Source of the DNA: Trifolium pratense
Lineage: Eukaryota; Streptophyta; Magnoliopsida; Fabales; Fabaceae
NCBI RefSeq assembly: GCF_020283565.1
Contig: NC_060059.1
Location: 5,153,501-5,217,500 of the forward strand
Direction: 5' to 3'
Length of the DNA stretch: 64,000 bases
This document shows positions 1 to 11,646 of this stretch, piece by piece; within the stretch, counting starts at the first letter, position 1; each line of letters starts with the position of its first letter. The notes beneath the pieces are model-generated. The model was not told the DNA's origin and did not search any database. It was given only the letters and a program-made list of their open reading frames with translations. Made by a program: the position numbers and the translations under genes.

Positions 1-467
1 TGGAAAGATTTTGTAAAAAATATTTTTGAAATTAATAAACCACGGGAGTACTTTAATTAGGATGATTCCCAAAAAAGTAAAAATTATTAAGCAATTGTTT
101 ATTCCGCATAACACTCTTAACATTCATGTGTGTACACTCAAGGTAACTGTGTGCTCTTAAAAGGTTGCCCACTGATTGATAATCTCACATACATGCATTT
201 GTTTTTGAATCTTGCCAAAATGTGTTGCACTATAAATTCTATAATAGCATAAAAACAAGGTTATCAATAATAATAATAAATTGGTCTAAATAATAAGAGA
301 TTTAAACATTATTAAATAAGTTTTTCACTTTTCAATTTATTTGGTTTTCAATTTTTTGAAGGTGTTGCCGTTTGCATTACATTGAATTAGACATGAATAT
401 TCATATATAAAAGTGTGAAAATAAGTCATGTACCTATAATTCAAATAGTAATCGCATCAAGAGGAGC
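1..467. other. AT-rich intergenic, no gene seen
   Basis: No reading frame with recognisable protein similarity, no RNA gene and no clear repeat boundary is visible before the inverted repeat at 468. Confidence 0.5.
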
Positions 468-642
468 GCTAGCAACACATTCTTTAACTAACACACTCTA
501 ACACACTCTCTTTTATTGGTTAAAATTTATATGGGTCACATAAAAGTTATATGGGTCCACATTTTTTTATGGGACTCATGTGAATTTTAACTAATAAAAG
601 AGAGTGTGTTGAAGTGTGTTTGTTAAAGAGTGTGTTGCTAGC
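468..642. repeat. MITE-like long inverted repeat
   Basis: A 175 bp palindromic element begins GCTAGCAACACA and ends TGTGTTGCTAGC. The two arms stay complementary for about 65 bases with scattered mismatches (each carries CACACTCTCTTTTATT or its complement). There is no coding capacity. The form is that of a foldback MITE; I could not fix the target-site duplication. A relative with similar arms lies at 25403-25530. Confidence 0.65.
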
Positions 643-841
643 AAAATTTATTTAAAGATCTTGATATCATGATTTTCATTAGGCTATGAATTTTCTATAA
701 GAGCGTGATAAAATTGGCTACAGTTATGGTGGGGAGGTTGGGTAATTTTCCCATGATGGGAAAAATGCAATCCTACCATTGAAATAATTGTTTAAAGAAT
801 TGATGGCTTAGATTTGAGGATGTCTAAAATAACAAAAGTAG

Positions 842-1116
842 TTTTTTTTTTTTTAAAACTTGGTATACGACCTTAGGACCGACTAATCCAAGGGGACCAA
901 TCTCACCGCCCACTTGCGGAGGCCCCATTTAAAGTCAGATCCAAGGGGACCAATCCCACCGCCCACTTGCGGATGCCCCATTTAAAGCCAGAGTTTTTTG
1001 CTCTGTATAGACTTAGCCCACCGAAATTGGCACCAGTGGGAATCAAACCTGAGACCTTGAGAGGAGCATACTCCAAGGGCCAAAGCCAACACCACTCGAC
1101 CAACCCCAAGTGGGTT
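842..1116 (-). mobile_element. tRNA-derived SINE with 14 bp target-site duplication
   Basis: The element reads on the minus strand: a tRNA-like head (GGTTGGTCGAGTGG as box A, AGGTTTGATTCCC as box B near 1040-1105) and an A-rich tail seen as a T-run at 842-855. It is bounded by a perfect 14 bp direct repeat, AATAACAAAAGTAG, at 828-841 and 1117-1130, which defines a target-primed insertion. Internally a 53 bp segment is tandemly duplicated (starts near 888 and 941). Relatives lie at 23276-23516 and 30789-31016. Confidence 0.85.
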
Positions 1117-1680
1117 AATAACAAAAGTAGCTTGTGAGGTATACTTTGCTTATCCACTTTCATTTGTTTTTTAAGTCAGTTTCGAGACTAAATTAATCTA
1201 TTATCTTTTTTTTGAAACAAAATTAACCTATTATCGGAAACAAATAAAAGGATTATTTTTTTAAAACAAATGAAAATTAAAGTTTTATATTTGGATTAAT
1301 TTTTTTATTTTAATAAATATTTTAAATTGTATTTTTAGTTTCTATTAAAAATTACAAGTTCTAATTTTCAAATATTTTTCGCTACCATTTTTAGTTCTTC
1401 TTTTAAAATAACTCTTGTTTAATTTTAAAAATTTTAAATTATTTTCCGTAGTTATGTTAGAAATTTATTTTTGTTTTACAATGGATCAATTAAATATGAA
1501 ATTTTAAGTTTTTGTCATTTAAAAATTGATATTTAATTCATCTTTTGTTAAAAAATTCTAAACTTTTATGGAAAAGATTTTTATTTTGTGGTAATTTTTT
1601 TTTATAATAATATAGTTATGTATACAAAAACTTATTTAAAAATATGAAAAGTGCACATGAATTAACTTAAAAGCAAAAAG

Positions 1681-1815
1681 TTCACAAATTCTAGCTCAAC
1701 TGGCAAAAATGTCAAAATTGTTAGTGTAGGACGTCATGACCGGGGTTCGAACCCCGATCAATCCACTCTGTGTGTGTGAGTTTTCAATAGCTTTATCATT
1801 TCGTCTATCAAAAAA
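1681..1815 (+). mobile_element. tRNA-derived SINE (second family)
   Basis: The head CTAGCTCAACTGG resembles a Pol III A box, and GGGGTTCGAACCCC at about 1741-1756 is a near-perfect B box. The body contains TGTGTGTGAGTTTTCAATAGC and ends in a run of 13 A at about 1810. Copies of this family occur in reverse at 59350-59486 and, more decayed, at 61214-61316. No clear target-site duplication was found here. Confidence 0.7.
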
Positions 1816-3284
1816 AAAAAAATATAACTCAAAAACATTTGAGATCAAAACTTGCTAAAATATTTTATATGATTATTTAGGATATTTTCATGCTAACAAA
1901 AATTATATAACTGCAAAAAAACCTGCTAAAAGAACTTTATCAAATAATAAAAACCCGCTAAGAGAAAAGTTAGCTTGTGTATCATCAATTTTTGTTATTT
2001 TAGCTATCTTAATTTTTAGCCATTAATTACATAAACAAGTACTGTATTTGAATGGTTGAATTATTTATTTTCCCATCATGGGAAAATTAACTAAACTCTC
2101 CACCTTAACCTGCGCCGATAAAATTAACATACTTGAATTTATAATGAGAAATTTCTTTAATGTTCTTGATTATTTTATATAGTTATTTTCGTCTTTCTAT
2201 CTTTTCTTTTCTTGTATCCATAATGATATGAATATCAATTTTTTATGAGAAAAGCGGATTCTTATTCTTTTCTTCAATTTTTTATGCTTTTACGGTTATA
2301 TTATGTTTAGTATGTGAGTTTCACAGCTAATTTTTTGGAACCAATATAGTGTGAATAGAATGATATATATGTATGGAAATAAAATAAAAATTTGTAAGAA
2401 ATATCACTTTAGAGTTATACAGATAGTAATAGTAACAAATTGACGATTTGACTTCACTTTGCCAGATTTTTCATGGTGTTAAAAGTTGCAATAATACAAC
2501 TACGTCATGGAATGATATTATTTAATTTTTATATACTTAAAAACTATTTTCTTTTCTTTTTGTTTCAACTTTCACAATCAATAATTTTTCTTCATGTGAT
2601 TCTAGTAAATACGTGAATGTTCTGTCTTTCTCAATAAGTTTGCACTAACATGCAAGAAGTTTAACAATTTCTACTTGCTTGTCAATTTGTCAAATTGATC
2701 GATCAACATGGCCGTATCATTCATGTCATGAGACAACCCCACACACAAGTGCAAAATTTTGCACCTTTCTCCAATTTGCTTTGTGCTCAATTTTATTGAT
2801 TTTCATATATTTTTTAAATTATGCGCAACAATAGAGACTAATCATTTGAGGTAACTGAGTTTCATTTTAGGAGTTTATCATTCCTAATAAATATTTTTCC
2901 GTATGTATTGGTCAGAGATCGAATTCTAAATCAAATGGTTAAGAGATCTAAATATCTACCACTTATGATACATACGTTGGTTATTGATTTTCATTTTATT
3001 CGGATGCACCTTAAATTCTTCCATTGTTTAGAAACCGGAGTCAATGATAATTTATACATAACACCACACTCCTCAATCCAACAATAAATCTCTTATAAAT
3101 AATAAAACCATGAGAGTTCACATAAGGTCTAAAGCGGAGTTAGGAACATTCACGTCATTTGTAGGAATCGAGGTGATTGAGGATATATTGTTTTGGTAAG
3201 TCTTATATTGCTTGAAATTTAAGATTAAAAGTAATTTATAAATAACATGTACCATGTCCACTATTCAACTTAACAATATATATA
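1816..3284. other. AT-rich intergenic, nothing recognised
   Basis: Homopolymer-rich DNA without a plausible coding exon, tRNA or bounded element. Confidence 0.4.
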
Positions 3285-3570
3285 CTCCATCTGAACACAA
3301 ATATAAGCAAAAAAACTGTTTACGCGGTGTTTAATAAATTTAGTTAAGTGTAGTTAATTTTCTTGATTTAATGCAAAAACATGAGTTAAGTTTACTATAT
3401 TATCCATTTTGAAAAGTGTAAAAGTGAAATAAATACATAAAATAAAATGGAATTAAATAAGGGTATATTAGGAATATTAGTATTAATTAGTTTAAAAGTA
3501 GTTAACTTTTTCTTATAATAGTGACCAAAATTTGAAGTGTTTTTTTGCTTATATTTATATCCGTCGGGAG
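3285..3570. mobile_element. Stowaway-like MITE, 286 bp
   Basis: The ends are CTCCATCTGAACACAAATAT and ATATTTATATCCGTCGGGAG, imperfect inverted repeats of the CTCCCTCCG type. TA dinucleotides flank it at 3283-3284 and 3571-3572. It is longer than the three Stowaway copies near 8.5, 12.6 and 51.6 kb, so it may hold an internal insertion. Confidence 0.6.
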
Positions 3571-4157
3571 TATATTTTGTAAAAGATAAAACTGTTAAAA
3601 CAACTGACAATACCTCAAAATGTAGAGATTGAAACACATTTTTATGATGTCAATGTGACTATATCTTAACATCATTGAAAGGAAGTATATAAAATTGTTT
3701 ATTTGGTGATATAAAATTTTAATTTCCATTTAATGTTGCTTTCATCTACAATGTTGCATCTAATAATGTTTAACTCAATTTCAAAACCAATTAAATATGA
3801 ACTAATCATAATTGAGACGAGTGGAAGATCGTAATTAGCTTGTCATTGTTAATGAATAATGATCGCTCAAAACCTTTAATTGATTATTGCAAAAGAAACG
3901 CAAGTCAAAAGTCAGAGTTGGTGTAAATAGAAATATATTAATGATATTATGAATATGAACACAAAGGAAACATGGAACGTGCATGTTCGGTTGAAAGTTT
4001 GAACACCCTCTTACACGGTTCATTTTTTGTTTATCTTATTTGATGTTTGTTAGTAGTATTTTCTTTTAATTTTTATATATATCAAATATGACTCATAGTT
4101 ACCGATAAATGTACTATGGTCGATCCTAGGTTACAAGTTCAAACACCGTTTTGATTT

Positions 4158-4310
4158 GTTACATATTTGTTTTTTTTTTTGTCAAGTAGTCGCTAAAATT
4201 TTTATCTTAAAGGTGAATAAGTAAAATGTTTGGGGTTCGAATCTAAACTCCTGCCTATGTAATGCGATGTCCCTAGCTACCAATTGAACTAAATTCACGG
4301 AGACTTTGTT
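4158..4310 (-). mobile_element. SINE-like, tRNA-derived
   Basis: On the minus strand an A-box-like TTTAGTTCAATTGGTAG is followed by a B-box-like GATTCGAACC and an A tail (the T-run near 4170). Copies or partial copies occur at 51181-51310, 33187-33250 and 60127-60262. Confidence 0.5.
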
Positions 4311-7300
4311 ACATATTTCTTAGTTTACAAATCACTTGTATCTCCAATTGTCACGATTCATCAAAGCGGATGATATTGAGTATTAGTAGTCAATGTGAGT
4401 GCATTTTTTTGACACAGTTAGTAAACAAATATTAGAGCACCAAGTCGACATCAGAGTATCTCAACTCTCAGGATTAGCTTTTGGAACAATAAGCTAATGA
4501 TTATGAAATATACTAAGCTACATAAAATTAAATAAAGATAGTTAGGTTCTGCATAATTGAAATAGCTAACTTCGCAATTAATAATAATGGCACACATTAG
4601 GTATGTTTTTTTTTAGGACCACTTTTGCTAGTGACCAAAGCCTAAAATGGAATCATATTTATTTTCCAATCAACATAGTTTGTGGTATAACTTATAAACT
4701 TTTGGTCATTGACCCTACAAGGGAAAACCAGTACTGCAAGTAAAATAAAATTATGTAAATTAAGAAAATTATAAAATTTATCTCCATGTGTGACTTTCTC
4801 CATGCATGCTATCCTTTTTGCAAACCCAATCCTAACTATTGTATGTAATGTAAGTCAATATTTAATAGAAAAATTTATATTCCTCTTAATATTGTATCAT
4901 TGTTCATTTATCAAGTCTAAGTTCATTGTTAGTCTTTGTTCACACTTTCTTTCCCTCATCATTTTATTTCCACCAAACAATTGGTTACTTTAATTAAAAA
5001 AACAAACATAAAAACACCTATCAATTTAATTTGCATCAAATCTATAATAGAATAAAATAAAAAAAGATTTTTGTGACATGGCCTAGCACGATAAACCCTT
5101 GCTTTAGGCCTCCGTCCACCTTCATTCAACACATAACTCACAAATTTTATACGAACAATGAGATAGGATCTCCTACGGCGTTGCACATAGGGCAGCCGCG
5201 GAAAAGTAATAACTTTAATTCAACTACAGGATCAAAATTCCTATCGTCATAGTCTCGCCAGGTCTATTTGTGATTTGTTCATTCTTGGGAGGGATCTGAA
5301 ACCACTTGATGCCAAAACTGATCCTCGAACCAGATTAAACTGGTGGCGAAAACAAAAAATAAAATTAGGCATCACCTTAACTTGAGTTGTCCCTTAACTT
5401 AAACTTATCAATAATCAATAAATAAGTAGATGATAACAAAGTCCTCTCATTAATAAATGGTTAGGGTTGTTTATCATAGAGAGTTGTTTGGTTGATAAAA
5501 AAATTATCCATTTGCCTTCACTTGATAGTTTGATTTTATTATTATTTTGGTATATATAGGTGATAATAATTGAGAAAAGACAGGTAATGGACATAATGTT
5601 ATAATCAACCCTATATCCAGATGTACTCTGTTTCAAGCTAAAAAAAGACACACAAATTACAAGGACCATGCATAAGAATTAATAGACTGTGTTGGGTTTA
5701 CACTAATTTTGTGATAGATGAGTTTGGTTTTCTTTGTTGAGGACCACTAAGTTTGATTAACAAATATTGTCCTTTCATATAGATATAAATTGTACATTGT
5801 TATGACTTAGGTCCACAGACAAACTTCGGCTGTAAAGACATAATACCATTTTCATGAATTCCAAACATGGGGCATTATGTCTGTTAGGTGTGATGCAATT
5901 AAAATCATCATAAAATGGTGTGTCTAAGTTATGTTTGTGACTCACAAGCCAAAAACTAGATTACCACTACCATTTTCTGCAAATAGGCATAGTAATGGCA
6001 AATCAATTTGCACCAAGTTTTAAAATTAGGGTAGGTCAAATCAATTTTTTTAGGATAATTCTTATTTATCCATGAGAAAAAGTTTAGTACAGTTACTCAA
6101 AAGGTAAAATTAGTTCTAAATTTAAATTACTTTAAGTGTACTAGCAATTGTATGGTTAGAATTTAGAAAGATAAATATCTGTAGGGATACATCCAAATTC
6201 AAGTTTGAAACTCAAGTAATTAATATCGACAAATTCGTTGTATTTTGTTTGCATCATTTTCTAGTAAAAATTATCAAGAATGGTCAGCTCTCAATAGACC
6301 CAATGTGAAATAGCCGTCAAAAAGCACAAACCCGAAAACATAATATGTGCCGAGGTCACACCTTCGTAACTCCAAATATCCGAATTTGTTGAATTCAGAA
6401 TATAAGTCAGCATCTCCTGTAAATATGTCAAATCTCAACTACAAACTTGTCGATGAACATATATAGACTCTTTTTTTTTACTAGTCGATGAAATTTTTGA
6501 AAATTTTAAGGATTTGATAGAATTTTTTTAACAAATTTTATGAATACATATATTTATTTTTGTAAAATATAATTTGTTTCATAGAGTAGTTTGAAACAAG
6601 CTAGTTCTCATACTGATTCAAACAAAAAAAGAAAAGAAGCTAGTTCTTATATATATTTTCTGCGTCTACACTTGTTCATAATTACATGTTTATCCTATCC
6701 ATTTTTTCTTTCCAAAAACTATTTTATTATTCTTTTTGTTTGTTTGCACAAGGCTGTTGTTACATGTTTCTTGTCCTACATAATATTGATTGAAGCTACA
6801 ATATGAATCTAATACCTCAAGCAAAAGCAAAAGCGTTAACAAGATTCTAACCCTTTGAATTCTTTTAAGAGACACTACTAGGGTCCTACTCATATTTCAT
6901 TTTCAAGAAAATAAATTTCAATATGGAGCTAATGCAATTATATAAACCTTAGTGGCTGGAAAATTAAACTATGATTCCATTCCAGTGTAAAGTCCTAATA
7001 TGACCAAATTTACGTTATTTTCATTATTTCCATTAGAGGGTGCAAAGTGTAGCTAAGATATTCCATTGCGATGCAACTATTTTTTCTTTTTGTTGCTAAC
7101 TTGTGATGCAATTTTGATCTGTAAAAATCATATAGAAATTATATTTGACAAAGAAAGTGAAATTGAAATATGATAATAACACATGATCAAGAAAGGAAAA
7201 TATAATAATCACATGTCATGTTTCTGTTTCATCTTAAATAGAGTATAGATTGGCCATAAATATATGTGTAGAATATAGATAGTGAGTTTTCACTAGATAT

Positions 7301-8458
7301 GCTGCTGAAGGTTGTTTATAATTTTAGGAGTCATTGATTTCTCACATGCAAGTCTCTTGTTTAGTGGTATGTGTTATTTATTCAAAAATTGAATACCTTT
7401 CACATGGCAACTCACATGGCACTTACATATTCTAATGTGGACTCTTCCTACCCAACTACTCCTCAATTCTATTTCTGTTACTAATCATTTAGCATTTGCT
7501 AACTACTTTTTAATTATTAATCTTTAGAAGTGAGAACTTAACATTATCTTAATAAAAATAAACAAACACTATTGCACTAATATATAAAGAAAAAGCCAAT
7601 AAAATTATGGATAAAAATTTCATATATATATATATAGTAGGTCCAAGATTCAAATCAATTATCATCATTGTTGGTTTATTTTAATCACTTTTCATCATCA
7701 TTAGTAGTCTTTTTGTCTCTAAATAATTAGTAGTATAAAGGTAGCAGCCACCTCTAATTATATGTCAAAGACTGTATAACGGTGCATGCATGTCAGAAAA
7801 ATATTTATATATACTCTTTTATTGGTCAATAAGTTTCAAGATACTACTACTACGGTTTGTTTTTTCTCACAGAATTTTGTATGGCACATCTTTTCACTGA
7901 CAATTAGACATTTATTGAACCAATAGCTTCGTCGAATTCAGAACATAATCCAATTAAAGATCCTCTTAGACATTATTGGTTCTGTGTAACTGTGTATTTC
8001 GGCTGTGTATATATCATTAAGAGTCGCAATCCTTTGCAAGATCTTTTGAATATATGTATACAAGTCATGACAATTGTCATCTTTTATAGGATTGAGTTAA
8101 ATATTCGGTTTTGTAGGATTGAGGTAAACTGAAATTTCAATTCTAAGATGATTATCAAAGTCTCTTCCACTATGCATTAGGCCGCCTGATATCAAGTTTC
8201 CGCTATCGGATCACCCATCATTTAATTTTATGTTCACGCACCAAACCCAATAGTGCTAAGAACTACGGAGTGTGACCTAAATATATGTTTATAAGTGAGA
8301 GCGATCCTCATCTTACAAAATCGGTTACGTAGGATTGAGTTAGATTCAACTCTCAATTCTAAATTATATAGCCAATAATTAAATCACAATAACTGCATAG
8401 TCAGAATCTTGTATCTATGATGTAAGAAGTGTCTTGAATATTTTCCTATTCTAAATTA
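4311..8458. other. Intergenic, no gene supported
   Basis: Short open frames here look like chance in AT-rich DNA. A block at 5085-5360 (CCTCCGTCCACCTTCATTC and a SINE-like GAACCAGATTAAACTGG) and one at 8010-8370 (paired GGATTGAGTT motifs) look like decayed repeats but cannot be delimited. Confidence 0.4.
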
Positions 8459-8605
8459 CTCCCTCCGGTCCTAAATATAAGAGGAAAACTACTTTTTAGA
8501 TTCATTGAGAATCTAATATATTTAGTCTATAATGTAGCTCAAATACATTAGATTCTCAATAAATGTAAAAAGTAAATTTTCTCTTATATTTAGAACAGGA
8601 TGGAG
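8459..8605. mobile_element. Stowaway MITE, 147 bp
   Basis: It starts CTCCCTCCGGTCCTAAATAT and ends with the complementary ATATTTAGAACAGGATGGAG. TA duplications lie at 8457-8458 and 8606-8607. The element is almost wholly self-complementary, as expected of Stowaway (Tc1/mariner-derived) MITEs. Confidence 0.85.
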
Positions 8606-9697
8606 TATTCAGTAGGGCACCTCTCGATTTACATACGAGTACTTTATTTAATTACTATCTATATATTATGGCACTCAGGAATCATATATAGCTTTTGTTA
8701 TTAGAAAGGGAAAAAAAAATCATTTTAGTCTTAAACTATATATTACTCTGTTACCAAGAAAACTATATATTACTCTCTTTTTATTCTTGACACATCACCA
8801 CAAATGGTGATACTTTTTTAGAGACTAAATTCTTGTAATTATATCAACTTTGATCATTTGGACTCAAACAGCTAAGATTTCAACTCGAGTCCCCTTTACA
8901 ACTATTGGAAGCCACTCTGTGATGTCTTTAAGAACAACATGCAAAGAATTTCTATTAACAAACCATTTTGTATCTATAATCCTATTCAAAATGAAGCAAA
9001 ATATAGAAAAAGCAGTAACAACAGACAGACAAACAAAATTTGTTAAATTGGGTATGATTTAAAGCAACATATCCAATTAAGTACGTTGAATTAAGTGGTA
9101 AGAGACTCAGACATCTTAAATAAGTGATCAAAAGTTTTGAATTCTAACATGGAGAAAATGTAGTTGGATACCGACAAAAACTTTGGTTAATATACTTAGT
9201 AGATACTAGGCATAGCACTGATTTTGTCCAAATGCATACACTTTTAAATTTAAACTTGAATGAAGAAAGTAACATCTGAATAATGAGTTTGTAAGTCAAT
9301 TAATCAAACAAGAATGGTATATGGTCTTAAGAAAGCATGGAGCCATAGACTATGAGCCCCTTTGCCGGGGAACTCGGTCCTCAGATAATGATGTCGCCTA
9401 TACCAGAGCTGAGCATGGTATGGTAGCTCCAAAAATGTTTGATGTTTGACCCACTTGTCAACTTTCTTCTGTTAAGTGGATGATTAAGAAATATTGAGCT
9501 ATATGACAAAGCATAGCATGACCTACCATGTGAACACTGACTGTAACATCCACCTTCCCTTGCCCAGCATATATCAAGCCGTCAAATCTCAAATTAGATG
9601 GGTAAATCTTATCTACCTTTCTTACGGATTGAGATTATTGTATTAATTATGGTCATACTAACAAGTATTTTAAAAATATCAGATAAAAAAATAAAAA
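8606..9697. other. Intergenic, nothing recognised
   Basis: A slightly GC-richer block at 9340-9425 stands out (contains GCCCCTTTGCCGGGGAACTC), but I could not assign it to a gene or element. Confidence 0.35.
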
Positions 9698-10236
9698 ATG
9701 GGATAAATTACATTTTAAATTTTTAACTTTCACAAACTTACAATTTTGATCATTAACTTTCATAATAGCATGTATTCGGATTATCGTATTAATTATGATC
9801 ATAACAAGTATCTCAAAAACATCAGATAAAGAAATTTAATTTTTTTTTTTTGGTTAAATTGCATTTTTTTATACTTCATTTTAACAAATTTGCGATTTTG
9901 GCCTCTAACTTTCATAGTAGCACATTTGACCCGTTTTGTAAAAGGTTGACCCCTATTGATTTTGACCAAGTCAACGCACACGTGGACAATGACTCATGTC
10001 ACATCAGCATATCTTGCTATGTGGAGAGTGACTCACATGTCATGTATGTCACGTCAGCGTATGCCGACATGGCATGTAAATCACTGACCACGTGTGCGTT
10101 GACTTTGTCAAAATCAGTATACGGCGGTTAGCCTTTTGCAAAAAGGGCTAAAATTAGAGACTAAAAGTGTTATTATAAAAGTTAACTGACCAAGATCGCA
10201 AGTTTGTAAAAATTAAAAGGCCAAAAGTACAATTTA
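9698..10236. mobile_element. Mutator-like non-autonomous element with long inverted ends
   Basis: From about 9853 (GGTTAAATTGCA) to 10236 (complement AGTTAAATTGTA) the two ends are inverted repeats of roughly 100 bp (TTTGCGATTTTGGCCTCTAAC against its decayed complement). The GC-richer core carries repeated CACGTG/TGTCACGTCAGC motifs and no reading frame of note. A partial extra end lies at 9698-9790. Long TIRs suggest a MULE-derived element. Confidence 0.55.
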
Positions 10237-11646
10237 ACTCAAAATAAAAAATTTGGATTGAAAAAAAAAACAATTTTCAAATTTCTACAAGGTTAAATAC
10301 ATCAATGTCAACACAATATTTATATATCTATTTATTTAATCAATGTCCTAAATACACTCATTAACATTTTTCATTAATTATTATGTTTTTCTTATTATTT
10401 ATTTGACATGCAATTTCTTCTCTTAATCTTTATTTTTACAAATTCACGAATTCAATCCTCGCATTTAGTTTAGTCGTCTAGTTTTCAAAATTCAAACATT
10501 TTTACTAACACTGAATTTGGAGATATTTTGCTAATGTGGCAAATTAGATGGTGAGGTAGCAAGCAAGTGACTGGGTGATGTGACAAATGACAATGGTCAT
10601 GTTGATGAAAGCTCAATAGCTCATTAACTCACTCATCCTCACACTCCGCTTGTACATATATGGCCTATGGGAAATGAGTTAAGAATTTTAATACACATGG
10701 CCATTGCCACTTCAGTATCCTAGTTGTCATATTAGCAACACTAATCATAAATTCAGCGATGGACAAAATGGCTAGTATTTCTAGTATTTCGAAAATTAGG
10801 GGAGAGGAGCAAAAGTAAATTTAAACCTAATTATTAATAGTTTAGACATGGATAAAAAGATATAAAAATACTAAAAAATAACTGTATAAAATATACCAAA
10901 ACAGATTTGCTGCATTGTTCAACCATCCGATCATAACTAACGGTCGAGATTGTTTGAATGTGTTGATTTTTTGAATGTGTGATTTGAAATTGAACAGTTC
11001 GATTTCAAATCAACGGCTAAGATATTTTACCATATGTAATTGTGTCATTTCCCTACGGCAGGGAATTTGGGTCCATACTAAGGCCCAATGACGTTTCAAT
11101 CCACTATATGATAGAAAGAAAGAAACATCAAAGGCAAAACATGCAGCCTAAACCTCAGCTTCAATTGTCAAAAGACTATTATTGGCTATTTAAATACAGA
11201 GCTTTTTTTTATTGACAAAATTTAAATACAAAGCTTTAGTCCTTACAAAGAAGTATATAAGGCCACAAGATTAAATAAAAGCGAGAAAGTACTCTACAAA
11301 CTTACAAAGTAATGCTGTGAATGTTCTCGAGGGACAGATACCTTGTAGTTGGTGACTCGCATTGTCATGTGTCAATCCGGATATTGTACAACATTGTCTC
11401 AATGTTCTTAAAATGGAACTTTTGAAGTGAATTTTGACCTTGTGTTATGAGAACCTATAATCAATATGGTTTAAAACAGGGCCCTGCCGGCAACTTTAGC
11501 ATCGTACTATATACAAGACAAGATTCTCTTTATCTGCGTGTGCAAGTAAGTAATGTCTATTGAATTTGCAAGCATTAAGAGCAAAACTTGGTAGAGCTTG
11601 GCTAAGACAGGCAACCTCAAGGAAGGCCAGTGGAAAACAACTAGGA
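10237..11646. other. Intergenic and 3' flank of the transporter gene
   Basis: No coding exon recognised. The stretch nearest 11646 presumably includes the 3' untranslated region of the minus-strand transporter gene. Confidence 0.4.

Noticed and set aside
5836..5882. microRNA-like hairpin (AGACATAAT ... ATTATGTCT)
   Set aside because: The paired stem is short with bulges, and no known miRNA sequence is recognisable.
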